Positions 32,429 through 40,906 of a stretch of DNA of 64,000 nucleotides are shown here, in pieces. The DNA is from Dyella ginsengisoli LA-4 (lineage in GTDB: Bacteria; Pseudomonadota; Gammaproteobacteria; Xanthomonadales; Rhodanobacteraceae), in NCBI RefSeq assembly GCF_000334915.1, contig NZ_AMSF01000019.1, forward strand, positions 19,747 to 83,746, in the 5' to 3' direction. How positions within the stretch are numbered: the stretch's first letter is position 1; each line of letters starts with the position of its first letter. The notes below the pieces were generated by a model. That model made no database searches. It worked only from the letters and a program-made list of their open reading frames with translations, and was not told the origin of the DNA. The position numbers and the translations under genes were made by a program.

Positions 32429-34630
32429 TCAGGCTTCGATTTCGGGATAGGCTTCATCGTCGTCAATGACGGCGCTCGTGTCCGGGCCATGCCAGAACGC
32501 CGGCCGTTCACCCGCCTCGCGCTGCTTACGGATTTCACGACGTACCGCCTCGAACAGCACGATTGCCCGCTCGTTGGCACTCAGCGAATCGGCGGGCTGA
32601 GCATTGAGGTGCTTGGCGGCCGCTTTCGCCGCTTCAAGCACCGGATCGTCGAGGCGCGGATACGACGGCACGATTCCACGGAACAGCGTGGATGCAAGCT
32701 CACGCGACGCAATCCGGTCGCGCTTAGCGGCCTTCTCCGCTTCTACAGCCACGGCGGGCAGGTTCTCGTAGACCGGCGCTGGCACCTGCAGGAAGCGATT
32801 GATCCGCGCTTTAACGGCCTTACTGGTGGTGAAGGCCGACGGCACGTAGAACGCCGCGCTGCGGATCACCTTGTCCTTGAATATCAGCACGCCTTGTCCG
32901 GCATCGGCTGCTTTCAGCTCCGATATGTTGATGCGATCGCGCAGCTCAACCCGCGTGGACTGCTGCGTGCCCCAGCTGGTGGAGAGCACGCCGTCGCGTG
33001 CATCGTGGCCTGACACCACGCTTACGGCGGTCTGCCCACCCGCCTTGCGGAACAGCTCGAACGTGTCCTCTGGATCTTCGAGCGCCAGGCAATACTTGAA
33101 CTTCGTGTTGGCCAGCATCGAGCCGACTTCGTCTGCCGCCTCACCACGCTTAAGGCCCTGCACGTCCTGGAAAGCGATCACGATGAACATGTTGAGCGCA
33201 CGCGCCTGGGCCAGCTGCACCGCCATACCCGAGGCCGCGTAATAGCTGACTTCATCCCACAGCACGGGCGTCGGGAAGGGCGTGTTGGTCGCCTTCACAT
33301 CCACGACGTCCTGCTTGGTGCCTTCGAGCTGGTGGCCGAGGTTCTTGGCCATCATCAACCGAGTGCACGCCACCAGGAGCTTGCCGAGCGCTGCTGCTTC
33401 CTCCGCACTCTTTTCCATGCTGGGGATGAGGGCGACGAGGATCCGGTTGTTGATCATCACGTCGTACATATCAATCTCGCCGGCAGCATCAGCGAAGATG
33501 TAGCCGTAGCTGTCCATCATCATCGAGAGGATGCGGGCGAACTGCCCGGTCAGATAGCCGTGCTGGTTGCGCACTTCCTGCGACCAGCTTGCCGGATCCG
33601 CGGCTTGCGCCGGCACAAAGCCGGGAAGGGCGGTCTCGAAGTAGGCCTTGATCGGCAGCCAGGCCAGCTCCGGCAGCTTGCCTTCCTTCCCCTCGATATA
33701 GAACTGCACCAGGTTATCCAGAGCCAGGTAGTGCCGGATGCTGGGAATCGAGGTGTCCAGCTCGCGCATCGCCCGCTTGTAGCAGAGCACGCGAATCACC
33801 GCGTCGATCATGTTCAGCGCCTTCGTCTGCCACTGCGCACCCTCGCCGCTGGCTTTGGGAATCAGCGAGGCGATCATCTGCAGCAGGAACGACGCCTCGC
33901 CGTCGGCGAAGGGTTGGATTGAGTTGGACTGGAAGGGTTTGAACGTCTTGACCTTCCGCTGCTGCTGGGCCAGTACCTCGAACGGGTCGGTACCACCCGT
34001 GAGAAACGACAGATACAGCACATCATCCTCACGGCCGAAGTAGCGCGCCATGCACCAGAACGCGTAAGCAAGGTCCGACATCGCCTTGCCGTCGCACATG
34101 ACGGTGCCCGACCCCCAGCACAGGGCGTTCCAAGCGAAGCCGAGCAGCGATTGCGTCTTACCCGAGCCGGTGGTCCCGGCCTTCGTCATGTGTGTGCGAA
34201 TGTCCGAGCTGGTGGCCCACAACTCCATGCCTTGCTGCCAGCGATCGTGCGATCGCTGGTAGCCCAGGTACAGGATGCCTTGTGCGCGTTCGGCAACTCG
34301 CCGCGTGACGCGCTTCTTGTAGAGCCCGAACCACTGCGGTACCAAAGCCTCGGTCTCCAACACGTCCGAATGGTCCAGGCCGCCCAGGTCCTTGGGCATC
34401 CGCAAAGGCAGCTTGAAACGTTGGTCGGCGAGCGCCACAAACAAGCCGCCAACGGCCATCAACCAGAGCGGCCACAACGGCGCGGCAACGACCGAAGCAA
34501 CGGCAATGCCCAATAGCACCACAAGCAGGTTGTTGGGCTGCAAGAGCCAGCTTTGGAAGCGCGTGACCGCACTTCGCGTGTCGCGAACCAGCTCGTTCGG
34601 GTTCAGCTCATGGCGCGGAGCGAGAGACAT
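32429..34630 (-). CDS. trbC: Type IV coupling protein, DotL/IcmO/TrbC family
   Basis: The 733-residue product has two N-terminal membrane segments (about 33-50 and 53-68), Walker A AGTTGSGKTQSLL near residue 155, LWDEVSYYAASGMAVQLAQA as the Walker B region and VIAFQDVQGLKRG downstream. This is the TrbC/DotL coupling ATPase that delivers the relaxase-DNA complex to the channel. The C-terminal 120 residues are less conserved and in DotL bind adaptors. It is encoded between the primase and the HerA-like ATPase. Confidence 0.9.
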   Translation of the reverse strand: MSLAPRHELNPNELVRDTRSAVTRFQSWLLQPNNLLVVLLGIAVASVVAAPLWPLWLMAVGGLFVALADQRFKLPLRMPKDLGGLDHSDVLETEALVPQWFGLYKKRVTRRVAERAQGILYLGYQRSHDRWQQGMELWATSSDIRTHMTKAGTTGSGKTQSLLGFAWNALCWGSGTVMCDGKAMSDLAYAFWCMARYFGREDDVLYLSFLTGGTDPFEVLAQQQRKVKTFKPFQSNSIQPFADGEASFLLQMIASLIPKASGEGAQWQTKALNMIDAVIRVLCYKRAMRELDTSIPSIRHYLALDNLVQFYIEGKEGKLPELAWLPIKAYFETALPGFVPAQAADPASWSQEVRNQHGYLTGQFARILSMMMDSYGYIFADAAGEIDMYDVMINNRILVALIPSMEKSAEEAAALGKLLVACTRLMMAKNLGHQLEGTKQDVVDVKATNTPFPTPVLWDEVSYYAASGMAVQLAQARALNMFIVIAFQDVQGLKRGEAADEVGSMLANTKFKYCLALEDPEDTFELFRKAGGQTAVSVVSGHDARDGVLSTSWGTQQSTRVELRDRINISELKAADAGQGVLIFKDKVIRSAAFYVPSAFTTSKAVKARINRFLQVPAPVYENLPAVAVEAEKAAKRDRIASRELASTLFRGIVPSYPRLDDPVLEAAKAAAKHLNAQPADSLSANERAIVLFEAVRREIRKQREAGERPAFWHGPDTSAVIDDDEAYPEIEA

Positions 34631-34639
34631 ACGTGGTCC

Positions 34640-35938
34640 TCAGAGTTCGATGCCAAGGCGGCGCTGCAGGCGCTGCCGAAGCGCCTGGCCATACAGCGGG
34701 CAGCGCTCGCACAGGGGCAGCCACTCGCGGCTGCGCAGAGCCTGCTGCACAAGCACTTCCGGCGCGTCAGCGTCGACGTCGCCGCAGACGACTTCAAGCA
34801 CGAAGTCGCTCAGCGGCAGGCTTGCATCCAGCTCCGTCCGCCATGCGTCCGCGCCGTGCTCGCGCACGTAGTCGTCAGGGTCCAAGCCGCCAGGCAAGCG
34901 GACGATCCGAATCTCCTGACCGTCCTTCATCCGAGAGAGCAGCAGCTTTGCAGCAGCAATCGTGGCGCGCTTGCCCGCCTTGTCGCCGTCGAGGCACAGA
35001 TACACGGTCGTCACGTCGCGCAGCAGCCGGTCGGCCTGCGATTCCGACAGTGCGGTGCCCATGCCGGCGACAGCCCGCCGCTCGCCGGCCTGGTGCAGGC
35101 TGATCACGTCGAAATAGCCCTCCATGAGGATCACCGAGCGCGTCTCGGCGATCACTCGGCGAGCCAGGTCGAGACCGAACAGCTCGCGGGACTTGTGGAA
35201 CAGCTCGGTTTCCGGCGTGTTGATGTACTTGGGGGAGCCGACCTGGTCGTACAGGTGACGGCCAGCAAAGCCGACCACATGGCCACGCTCGTTACGGAGC
35301 GCGATCGTCAGTCGATTGCGTAACAACTCCGTCTCGCGCCCACCGTCGTGGCGCGTGACGATTCCAGCGCGGATGATCGACTCGGGATCCACGACGCGGT
35401 TCGTCAGCACCTTGTGGATGCCCGACCGCACGTAGCCGAGCCCGAAGGTCTGGGCGGTCTCCGGCCGGATGCCGCGCTTCGCCAGGTAGTTACGAGCCTG
35501 TTCGTTGCCGTCGAGCCCGTAGGCATAGAGCGAAGCGGCCTGCCGGAGCGCAGACGCCGTTGCGCCGGCACTCCGAAGGGCTTGCACGTCCTCGGCTGTG
35601 CGAGGTTCGGCGCGGGGGATCGAGAGGCCCACCCGATCGGCGAGCTTCACCAGGGCCTCCCAGAAGGTCAGGTGTTCACGCTCCTGCACCCATGTGAACG
35701 CGTCGCCCTTCGCGTCACAACCCCGGCACATGTAGGTGCCGCGCACCGGGTCGACCTCGAAGCTGGGCGACCGATCGTCGTGGAACGGACAGCACGCCGT
35801 GTAACGCTTACCCGAACGCTTGAGCGCGATTTCCTCGCCAATCAGCGAGACCAGGTCGGTCCGCCGCCTCACATCGACAATGAAGTCACCGGGAAGCCGG
35901 GCGCGACGGTCCACGTTCAGCCCTCGGTGGTCAGCCAT
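34640..35938 (-). CDS. DnaG-type primase without the helicase-binding domain
   Basis: The 432-residue product has an N-terminal CHC2-type zinc finger (CCPFHDDRSPSFEVD, then YMCRGCDAKGDAF), the RNAP-like basic region (IALRNERGHVVGFAGRHLYD) and a TOPRIM domain (LMEGYFDVISLHQAG, VYLCLDGDKAGKRA). It is shorter than chromosomal DnaG, lacking the DnaB-interaction domain. Plasmid primases prime the transferred strand in the recipient. It lies inside the trb operon, overlapping the trbB 3' end by 22 bp, an unusual position. Confidence 0.88.
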   Translation of the reverse strand: MADHRGLNVDRRARLPGDFIVDVRRRTDLVSLIGEEIALKRSGKRYTACCPFHDDRSPSFEVDPVRGTYMCRGCDAKGDAFTWVQEREHLTFWEALVKLADRVGLSIPRAEPRTAEDVQALRSAGATASALRQAASLYAYGLDGNEQARNYLAKRGIRPETAQTFGLGYVRSGIHKVLTNRVVDPESIIRAGIVTRHDGGRETELLRNRLTIALRNERGHVVGFAGRHLYDQVGSPKYINTPETELFHKSRELFGLDLARRVIAETRSVILMEGYFDVISLHQAGERRAVAGMGTALSESQADRLLRDVTTVYLCLDGDKAGKRATIAAAKLLLSRMKDGQEIRIVRLPGGLDPDDYVREHGADAWRTELDASLPLSDFVLEVVCGDVDADAPEVLVQQALRSREWLPLCERCPLYGQALRQRLQRRLGIEL

Positions 35939-36867
35939 TTCTCGATCGCTTCGGCGGTTGCGGGGGAATCGGACGGGAACAGATCGCCCTTGGCGCTGAA
36001 TACCGTCGGGGTGTAACGCAGGCCCAACGCACGGAAGATTGCATTGTTGGCGTTGACCTCATCCGTGCAGGCCTGCAATTCGGCCGCGTCCGGCTTCTTG
36101 CCGGGGAGAGTGACGGTCGAGGCTCCCGACTGAGCCAGTTCCCAACCCTTGGCGCGATCCTTCGTGCACAGCGCAGTTGCCGCCGCTTTCACAGAGTCGT
36201 CGCCGCCGATGACACTTACCGGGAACACGTAGACCGCGTGCGACTTCGAGAGCTTCGCCAGCTCGGGCGCCATCTCCTGGCAATGCGTGCACAACGGATC
36301 CTCGAAGGTGTAGATCGGGCTGCCCTTCGCGTCGCCGATCTTCACCGTGAACTTGCCGGCCTGCACCCCGGATTCCAGTGCTGCCGCGATGCGCTCCGGC
36401 GGCGCCGCAAGCTGCAGGGTGGCCGGTGTGGCAGCGGCGGTCGGCAGCGGCGAGTACGGAGCCGCCGCCGGGTACGTCGACGGCGCACGGTATGCCGCGA
36501 CGGCGGGCGCCGCCTGGGAGCCGCCATGCACGGCCACGTTCATGGCCAGCCCGAACAGCACAAGGCCGAACGGGGCAACAACGTACTTGGCCAAGCCCCG
36601 GCCGATGGCCGTTGCGCGCCGCAAGCGCTGGCGCTTGGCCATGGCCGTACGCACCGCCTCGAACGCGTTGCGTGCCGTCGGCGCCGCGGCGAACTCTTCG
36701 AGAATCACGCGCCGGCCGTCCACCAGCGCGACGAGCTGAAGGTCGTCCAGTTCGAGCGAGGCACCCTTGGAAAGGTCCAGCATCGTCGCCGTCTGCCGCG
36801 AACCGGATGCACCGAAGAACGTGTACAGCTCATTGCCAACCAGTTGGATCGTGTCTTTGATGTTCAT
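35917..36867 (-). CDS. trbB: TrbB-like thiol:disulfide isomerase (DsbC-like)
   Basis: The 316-residue product starts at ATG 36867, overlapping the trbA stop (ATGA). Residues 1-85 are soluble, a membrane segment lies at about 95-112, then an Ala/Pro/Tyr linker, a DsbC-type domain from about residue 165 and the redox motif CTHCQ near residue 204. LRYTPTVFS near the end carries the cis-proline of thioredoxin folds. IncI TrbB has the same role: it forms or repairs disulfides in secretion proteins. The N-terminal cytoplasmic domain is longer than in usual DsbC. Confidence 0.85.
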   Translation of the reverse strand: MNIKDTIQLVGNELYTFFGASGSRQTATMLDLSKGASLELDDLQLVALVDGRRVILEEFAAAPTARNAFEAVRTAMAKRQRLRRATAIGRGLAKYVVAPFGLVLFGLAMNVAVHGGSQAAPAVAAYRAPSTYPAAAPYSPLPTAAATPATLQLAAPPERIAAALESGVQAGKFTVKIGDAKGSPIYTFEDPLCTHCQEMAPELAKLSKSHAVYVFPVSVIGGDDSVKAAATALCTKDRAKGWELAQSGASTVTLPGKKPDAAELQACTDEVNANNAIFRALGLRYTPTVFSAKGDLFPSDSPATAEAIEKWLTTEG

Positions 36868-37988
36868 GCGGGCTTCGTCTTTTTGGGAGTGGAGATAAGC
36901 CCGACCTTCGCGAGGTACGTTTCCAGCGCGGTCAGGGCGTCGCTTAGATGCGGTTCGGTCAACTGGATCCCGATCATCTGATCCAGATAGGTTTCCCAGC
37001 GGGCCTGGGTGAACACCGCCAGCGATTCGATGAAGGGCGTCTTGCGCCCCGTGGTGTTGAGTGCGGCCCAGAGCGGGCGGTCTATGCCCTTGAGCCAGCG
37101 GAAATGCGACGAGGGCAACTTTCCGAGCTTGATCGCTTCCAGGTGCATCGCGTGCAGCAGGGTGCTCACGTAACCGTGTGTCGCGAGCCATTGCTTCGCG
37201 GCCGGTAGTTCGGCGTAGTCTGAGAACGCGCCTTCCGCGATCGAGAAATCGGGGAAGCCGCGCATGCCCTTGAACGTGCCGGTGTGGCACGAGTAGTTGA
37301 GGCGATCGAGCAGCTCCTGTGCCCGAGCCAGATCCCGACCGTCCGAGAGTAGGCGAGCAGCGAACACTGCAAAAAGGGCGCGCTCATGCGGTTGCAGTTC
37401 CTGCAGGCTGGCGACCCTGCGCCCCAGCTGGTCGGCGAGCAAGGCCTGCGCCTTTGGCTTGTCCAGCCGTTCGTTCACAACGAGCTGGTGGTGCAGTGCC
37501 CACTCATCGGGCGTGAGCATCGAACGATGCTCCGGCGGATCCGAACACAGCAGGTTCGGTGCATACAGCATGGGGATGATCGCCGGGGCGTGCTTGGCCA
37601 TGATCCATGCCAGCCGGTCCGGGGTGATGGCCCGATGCACATGATTGCTGGTGTGGCGCCACACCTTCAGGGCGAGCAGCCCTGCAGCAACCACCACCAC
37701 GGGCGACAGCCATACACCCGACCGCTGCAGCGCGCTCCAGAGTGTGCCGGCGCCGAGCACCGCAGATTGCCCCGCCAGCTGTGCCAAGCCACGGCGCGTC
37801 GAGGACACCGCCGGCAGCCACGACCAGTCCAGCGCGCCGAGCAACGTCCAATTTAGGCGCAGTGACCAGTAGGCGATCTGGCCGTGGAACAGCCACCAGA
37901 TCACCCACAACAACAAGACCACCACTCCCACGGCTATGCCGATGCCAACCATCGGGTCTTCCTTGTGGTGGGGCAATGGCTGGTTCAT
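36864..37988 (-). CDS. trbA: DotM/IcmP/TrbA inner-membrane protein of the coupling complex
   Basis: I start it at ATG 37988 behind GGAG. The 374-residue product has membrane segments at about 13-35 and 90-112 and a C-terminal cytoplasmic domain (ERALFAVFAARLLSDGRDLA, LATHGYVSTLLHAMHLEA), matching DotM/TrbA. With DotL it forms the coupling complex. It is the first gene of the trb operon, downstream of the operator at 38040. Confidence 0.87.
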   Translation of the reverse strand: MNQPLPHHKEDPMVGIGIAVGVVVLLLWVIWWLFHGQIAYWSLRLNWTLLGALDWSWLPAVSSTRRGLAQLAGQSAVLGAGTLWSALQRSGVWLSPVVVVAAGLLALKVWRHTSNHVHRAITPDRLAWIMAKHAPAIIPMLYAPNLLCSDPPEHRSMLTPDEWALHHQLVVNERLDKPKAQALLADQLGRRVASLQELQPHERALFAVFAARLLSDGRDLARAQELLDRLNYSCHTGTFKGMRGFPDFSIAEGAFSDYAELPAAKQWLATHGYVSTLLHAMHLEAIKLGKLPSSHFRWLKGIDRPLWAALNTTGRKTPFIESLAVFTQARWETYLDQMIGIQLTEPHLSDALTALETYLAKVGLISTPKKTKPA

Positions 37989-38039
37989 CTCGGCTCCAAG
38001 GACCGCTAGGGCAGGGGGGCTTGATTCTTGCGCGTTGTG

Positions 38040-38066
38040 GTTCGTACTATACACATAACACGGAAC
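38040..38066 (-). promoter_or_regulatory. Promoter/operator of the trb operon
   Basis: A near-palindrome with arms GTTCGTA and ACGGAAC and a TATACACATA core, one of the clearest copies of the 27-bp transfer operator. On the minus strand it offers the extended -10 TGTGTATAGT. The trbA start is 52 bp away. Confidence 0.72.
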
Positions 38067-38181
38067 AAAAGGAGGCACGGCAACTGCCGAATCTCCCCGC
38101 ACAGCAAGGCGGTGGCGCTCTTCTCCCCTGGGTGGGCTGCGGTCTTGCTGTGTTCCGTGGAGTGAACGGTTAGCAACCACT

Positions 38182-38299
38182 TTGGGGTGCCGCCGAGCCC
38201 CCTGATCTCGACAAGTCGCCCCCTCGCACCCGGACGTAGACAAGTCGAGTAAGCCTGACCCCCTGCGGGCGATTCAGGCGGCGGCACCCCAATCTTTTT
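38182..38299 (+). ncRNA. Structured RNA candidate or attenuator-like leader ending in a T-run
   Basis: TTGGGGTGCCGCCG (38182-38195) pairs perfectly with CGGCGGCACCCCAA (38279-38292), which is followed at once by TCTTTTT. Inside, CCTGA pairs with TCAGG (near 38201 and 38273) and CTCGAC with GTCGAG (near 38207 and 38245), all nested. This predicts a compact RNA of about 118 nt with its own terminator, 32 bp upstream of the next gene. It could be a small RNA, an attenuator of the 38.3-42.3 kb operon, or only a terminator. Confidence 0.5.
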
Positions 38300-38330
38300 C
38301 ACGCAGGAACGACCACGGAGCGCCGGTGCA

Positions 38331-38759
38331 ATGAATGTCCTCCGGCAGCGCCCGGTCCTCACCGCCTTTGTGGCGATTTTCTTTCTGTTGCTGCTGGCAG
38401 GCGCCGCCTGGACCTGGCAGCACACGCGCGTCACGGACTCAGTGGCAATGCCGCCACCCGGGATGGCGGTCGACGATGCAGTTGTGCTCTCGCGGATGGA
38501 GGTCAGCTTGACCGCCCGCAAGGAGAGGGGCGGTTACGCGTACTCAGTCGCGATCGCCGTGCAGGGTGCCCGCACCTTCACCATGCCCGTGCAGTTCTTC
38601 AAGGCCATGCGGCCCGTCCCGGTATCCCCGGATGAAGCGGCCCGATTCGCTGATGCCTGGGTCAAGGCACGCGCCACTGGCATCGCGCAGTTTGGCACCG
38701 TGGATCCGAAGACGGGGCCGTACCTGCTGATCGACGTAGATAACCCCGGAGCGCACTGA
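38331..38759 (+). CDS. Unknown membrane-anchored protein, first gene of the zeta-toxin operon
   Basis: The 142-residue product has one N-terminal membrane segment (LTAFVAIFFLLLLAGAAWTW) and a periplasmic part of about 110 residues with alternating strands (YAYSVAIAVQG, GPYLLIDVDN). GGAG lies about 15 bases before the ATG. It opens a run of six closely spaced or overlapping genes reaching 42288. I do not recognise it. Confidence 0.68.
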   Translation: MNVLRQRPVLTAFVAIFFLLLLAGAAWTWQHTRVTDSVAMPPPGMAVDDAVVLSRMEVSLTARKERGGYAYSVAIAVQGARTFTMPVQFFKAMRPVPVSPDEAARFADAWVKARATGIAQFGTVDPKTGPYLLIDVDNPGAH

Positions 38760-38760
38760 C

Positions 38761-39144
38761 ATGCCGCAAGCGGCAGCCATCCCCGTCTATTCCGTACGAA
38801 ACCCACTCGGCCACGAAATCAGCGTTGTGGCGACGCTGGGCACCTTCAATCACCCCGAGCGGGGCGGCGCCGAAACCACTCTGCCGTGCGTGATTGACGC
38901 ACTCAATCGTGCTCAGCACGTCACCGGGGAAGAGTGCCTGTACGCCTTTTATCTCAAGCCTGGACCGGCGGCTCGCACGGTCCAACAAGTCCGGCACGCG
39001 GCGGGCAGAACGTTCGCCGCCACGCGGGGCGTCTTGTGGCTACGCGCCGACACCGACCAGGAGCTGCAGGCGGCGCTGGCGATTCTGCGAGCCGATTACG
39101 ACGTGAAGGCAGTTGACCCAGCGTCCAACAAGGAAACCTCATGA
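38761..39144 (+). CDS. Unknown soluble protein
   Basis: A 127-residue protein starting one base after the previous stop. It has no signal peptide. The C-terminal part (VLWLRADTDQELQAALAILR, ending YDVKAV) matches in pattern the end of the next protein (ILMVRCDT..., YTVKSL), and both open with a similar strand pattern, so the two may be divergent tandem duplicates. Function unknown. Confidence 0.66.
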   Translation: MPQAAAIPVYSVRNPLGHEISVVATLGTFNHPERGGAETTLPCVIDALNRAQHVTGEECLYAFYLKPGPAARTVQQVRHAAGRTFAATRGVLWLRADTDQELQAALAILRADYDVKAVDPASNKETS

Positions 39145-39581
39145 CAGCACTTCTTACGTCAGGCGTGCAGGCCTTCATTGCCTGCGACGCGACGGGGCGA
39201 GCCGAGCCCGTCGTCGTGTCGATCTTCGGCGACACAGCGGGCGAGGTCCACCGGCCCGGATTTTCACCCAAAACCATCATGGTGCTGGAGCAGCTGCTCG
39301 ACGCCACGGGCTATCGCGACATGACGTCGTTTTCGATCCACGAGGACAACCTCGACTTCATGGAGGCCCGGGTCCGGTTCGTGATGGACGAGTTGTTCGC
39401 CAGCGACAACCGGATCCTGATGGTGCGATGTGACACGCACGCTGCCGCCCACGCCTTCGTCGACGAAGTCGAAAGGCAGTACACGGTCAAGTCGCTTCGC
39501 GAAGCACGGCGTGGCCTGAGGGCACCGCCTACAACCCAGCAAGAACACAGCCACGCCCATACAGGAGGTAACGCGTCATGA
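39141..39581 (+). CDS. Unknown soluble protein, possible paralogue of the preceding one
   Basis: A 146-residue protein whose ATG overlaps the previous stop by 4 bp. Conserved-looking parts are VVVSIFGDTAGEVHRPGF and FVMDELFASDNRILMVRCDT. The tail is His/Thr/Gly-rich and probably disordered. Overlap on both sides indicates translational coupling within the operon. I do not recognise the family. Confidence 0.66.
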   Translation: MTALLTSGVQAFIACDATGRAEPVVVSIFGDTAGEVHRPGFSPKTIMVLEQLLDATGYRDMTSFSIHEDNLDFMEARVRFVMDELFASDNRILMVRCDTHAAAHAFVDEVERQYTVKSLREARRGLRAPPTTQQEHSHAHTGGNAS

Positions 39582-40648
39582 GTTCCTCGGCCATTCCCGA
39601 AATGCTGCTGGTGAAGTGCCAGCAGGCGCTGGATACCATCGACGCCGCCGCGCACGGCGCCCCGCCGATTTCGGCGGACGATCGCCAGCGATACGTGCAG
39701 CTGGCCAAACAGGCAGCGGAGCACGCAAAGACGCAGGGCATCGAAGGCGTGCCCGGCAGCCACCTGTTTTCGCGGTACCGCCAGGTGGCCAACAGCATGG
39801 CCGGCTCGCTGGCTCAGACCGCCGAGCCAGGTGAGCCCAACCCGTTCGGCGGAAGCGCGTTGGAGGGCGTCTACCGTGCCGCCGTGCGCTGGCAGGCCCA
39901 TGTGCGGAACGTCGACCGCGCTCCGACGCTGCAGACACTGCTCAACCAGCGCGCTGCGCTGATTGACCAGGTGGATCTGGTCACGATGGAACTGCACGCC
40001 GCGCAGCAGACCGAAGAGTCCAGCTGGCGGGTCGAGGAAGAATGCCGCCGAGACGCGATCGCGGAGATTCGCGCCACGCTGGAGCGGGTCGACAAGTGGG
40101 GACCGAACTCGCTGGCCAGCGAAGCCAAGGGCCACGCCAACGCCGCGATCGAGCTGATTCGGGATCGCGAGTACAAGGAGGCAGCGGATCGGCTGGCCGA
40201 CGCCGAGCTGGTCTACCAGCAGCAGACTGGCGGGCTCGTGGGCGGGTTTTCGGAGGCTTTCAACCAGGCTTCCCTTATGCACCTCGACCCGATCCCCAAG
40301 GCGAACCTGCAGGACGTGAGCACGCGGTGGTCCGATGCCATTCAGGACCTGCGCGCGTTCCGCGCCAATCCGACCACCGACCCGAAGCTTTCCCAGGTGT
40401 TCCAGGAGATGGAAGCGCTGGAGCTGGTCGTGTCCAAGACCGAGCAGAGCATCGCGACCACGAAGCTGGCAGGCATCGAGCCGGAAGCGGCTGATCAACA
40501 GGACCTTCGCCACGGGCAGCTCGCGCTCAAAGCGTTCCTGCAGAAGCACGACGCCACCATGCCGTTGCACTCCGGCCCGACCATCGAAGCGCCACGGGCT
40601 CGCCAGCCGATGACGCAGCCGGCACCCGAAGCGGCGCGCATGCGCTGA
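39578..40648 (+). CDS. Unknown, mostly helical protein of 356 residues
   Basis: The protein starts within the previous stop (ATGA). It is helical throughout, with coiled-coil-like stretches at about 115-165 (LLNQRAALIDQVDLVTMELH) and 245-300 (FQEMEALELVVSKTEQSIAT) and a Pro/Ala-rich tail. There is no signal peptide or membrane segment. It lies between the small unknown genes and the toxin-like gene and could be a structural or immunity component; this is a guess from context. Confidence 0.66.
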   Translation: MSSSAIPEMLLVKCQQALDTIDAAAHGAPPISADDRQRYVQLAKQAAEHAKTQGIEGVPGSHLFSRYRQVANSMAGSLAQTAEPGEPNPFGGSALEGVYRAAVRWQAHVRNVDRAPTLQTLLNQRAALIDQVDLVTMELHAAQQTEESSWRVEEECRRDAIAEIRATLERVDKWGPNSLASEAKGHANAAIELIRDREYKEAADRLADAELVYQQQTGGLVGGFSEAFNQASLMHLDPIPKANLQDVSTRWSDAIQDLRAFRANPTTDPKLSQVFQEMEALELVVSKTEQSIATTKLAGIEPEAADQQDLRHGQLALKAFLQKHDATMPLHSGPTIEAPRARQPMTQPAPEAARMR

Positions 40649-40672
40649 TCCACCAACCAAGGAGCCACGCCT

Positions 40673-40906
40673 GTGACCGAAGCACCCATTAATCAGACCG
40701 TGGACTTCGAGCGCGCCAAGGAGCGCCTCGAAGCCCATGCCGGCCGTCTGTTCAACAGCTGGCGCAAAGCCAAGAACGACCCGGCCGCCGACCCCGCCGC
40801 CGTGCAGGCCGCCCTCGACGCGTACGTTGCCGCGAACGATCGCGCCAAGGACCTGCGCGCCTCGGACGCCGAAGGTATCCGCAAGGCGCTGGAGGGCGAC
40901 GCATGA
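40673..40906 (+). CDS. Small acidic/helical protein, candidate antitoxin of the zeta-like toxin
   Basis: The 77-residue product starts at GTG 40673 behind AAGGAG and overlaps the zeta-like gene by 4 bp. It is entirely helical and charged (FERAKERLEAHAGRLFNSWR, YVAANDRAKDLRASDAEGIR). Epsilon antitoxins are small three-helix proteins encoded directly before zeta, so size, position and coupling fit. I see no clear sequence similarity to epsilon. Confidence 0.6.
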   Translation: MTEAPINQTVDFERAKERLEAHAGRLFNSWRKAKNDPAADPAAVQAALDAYVAANDRAKDLRASDAEGIRKALEGDA

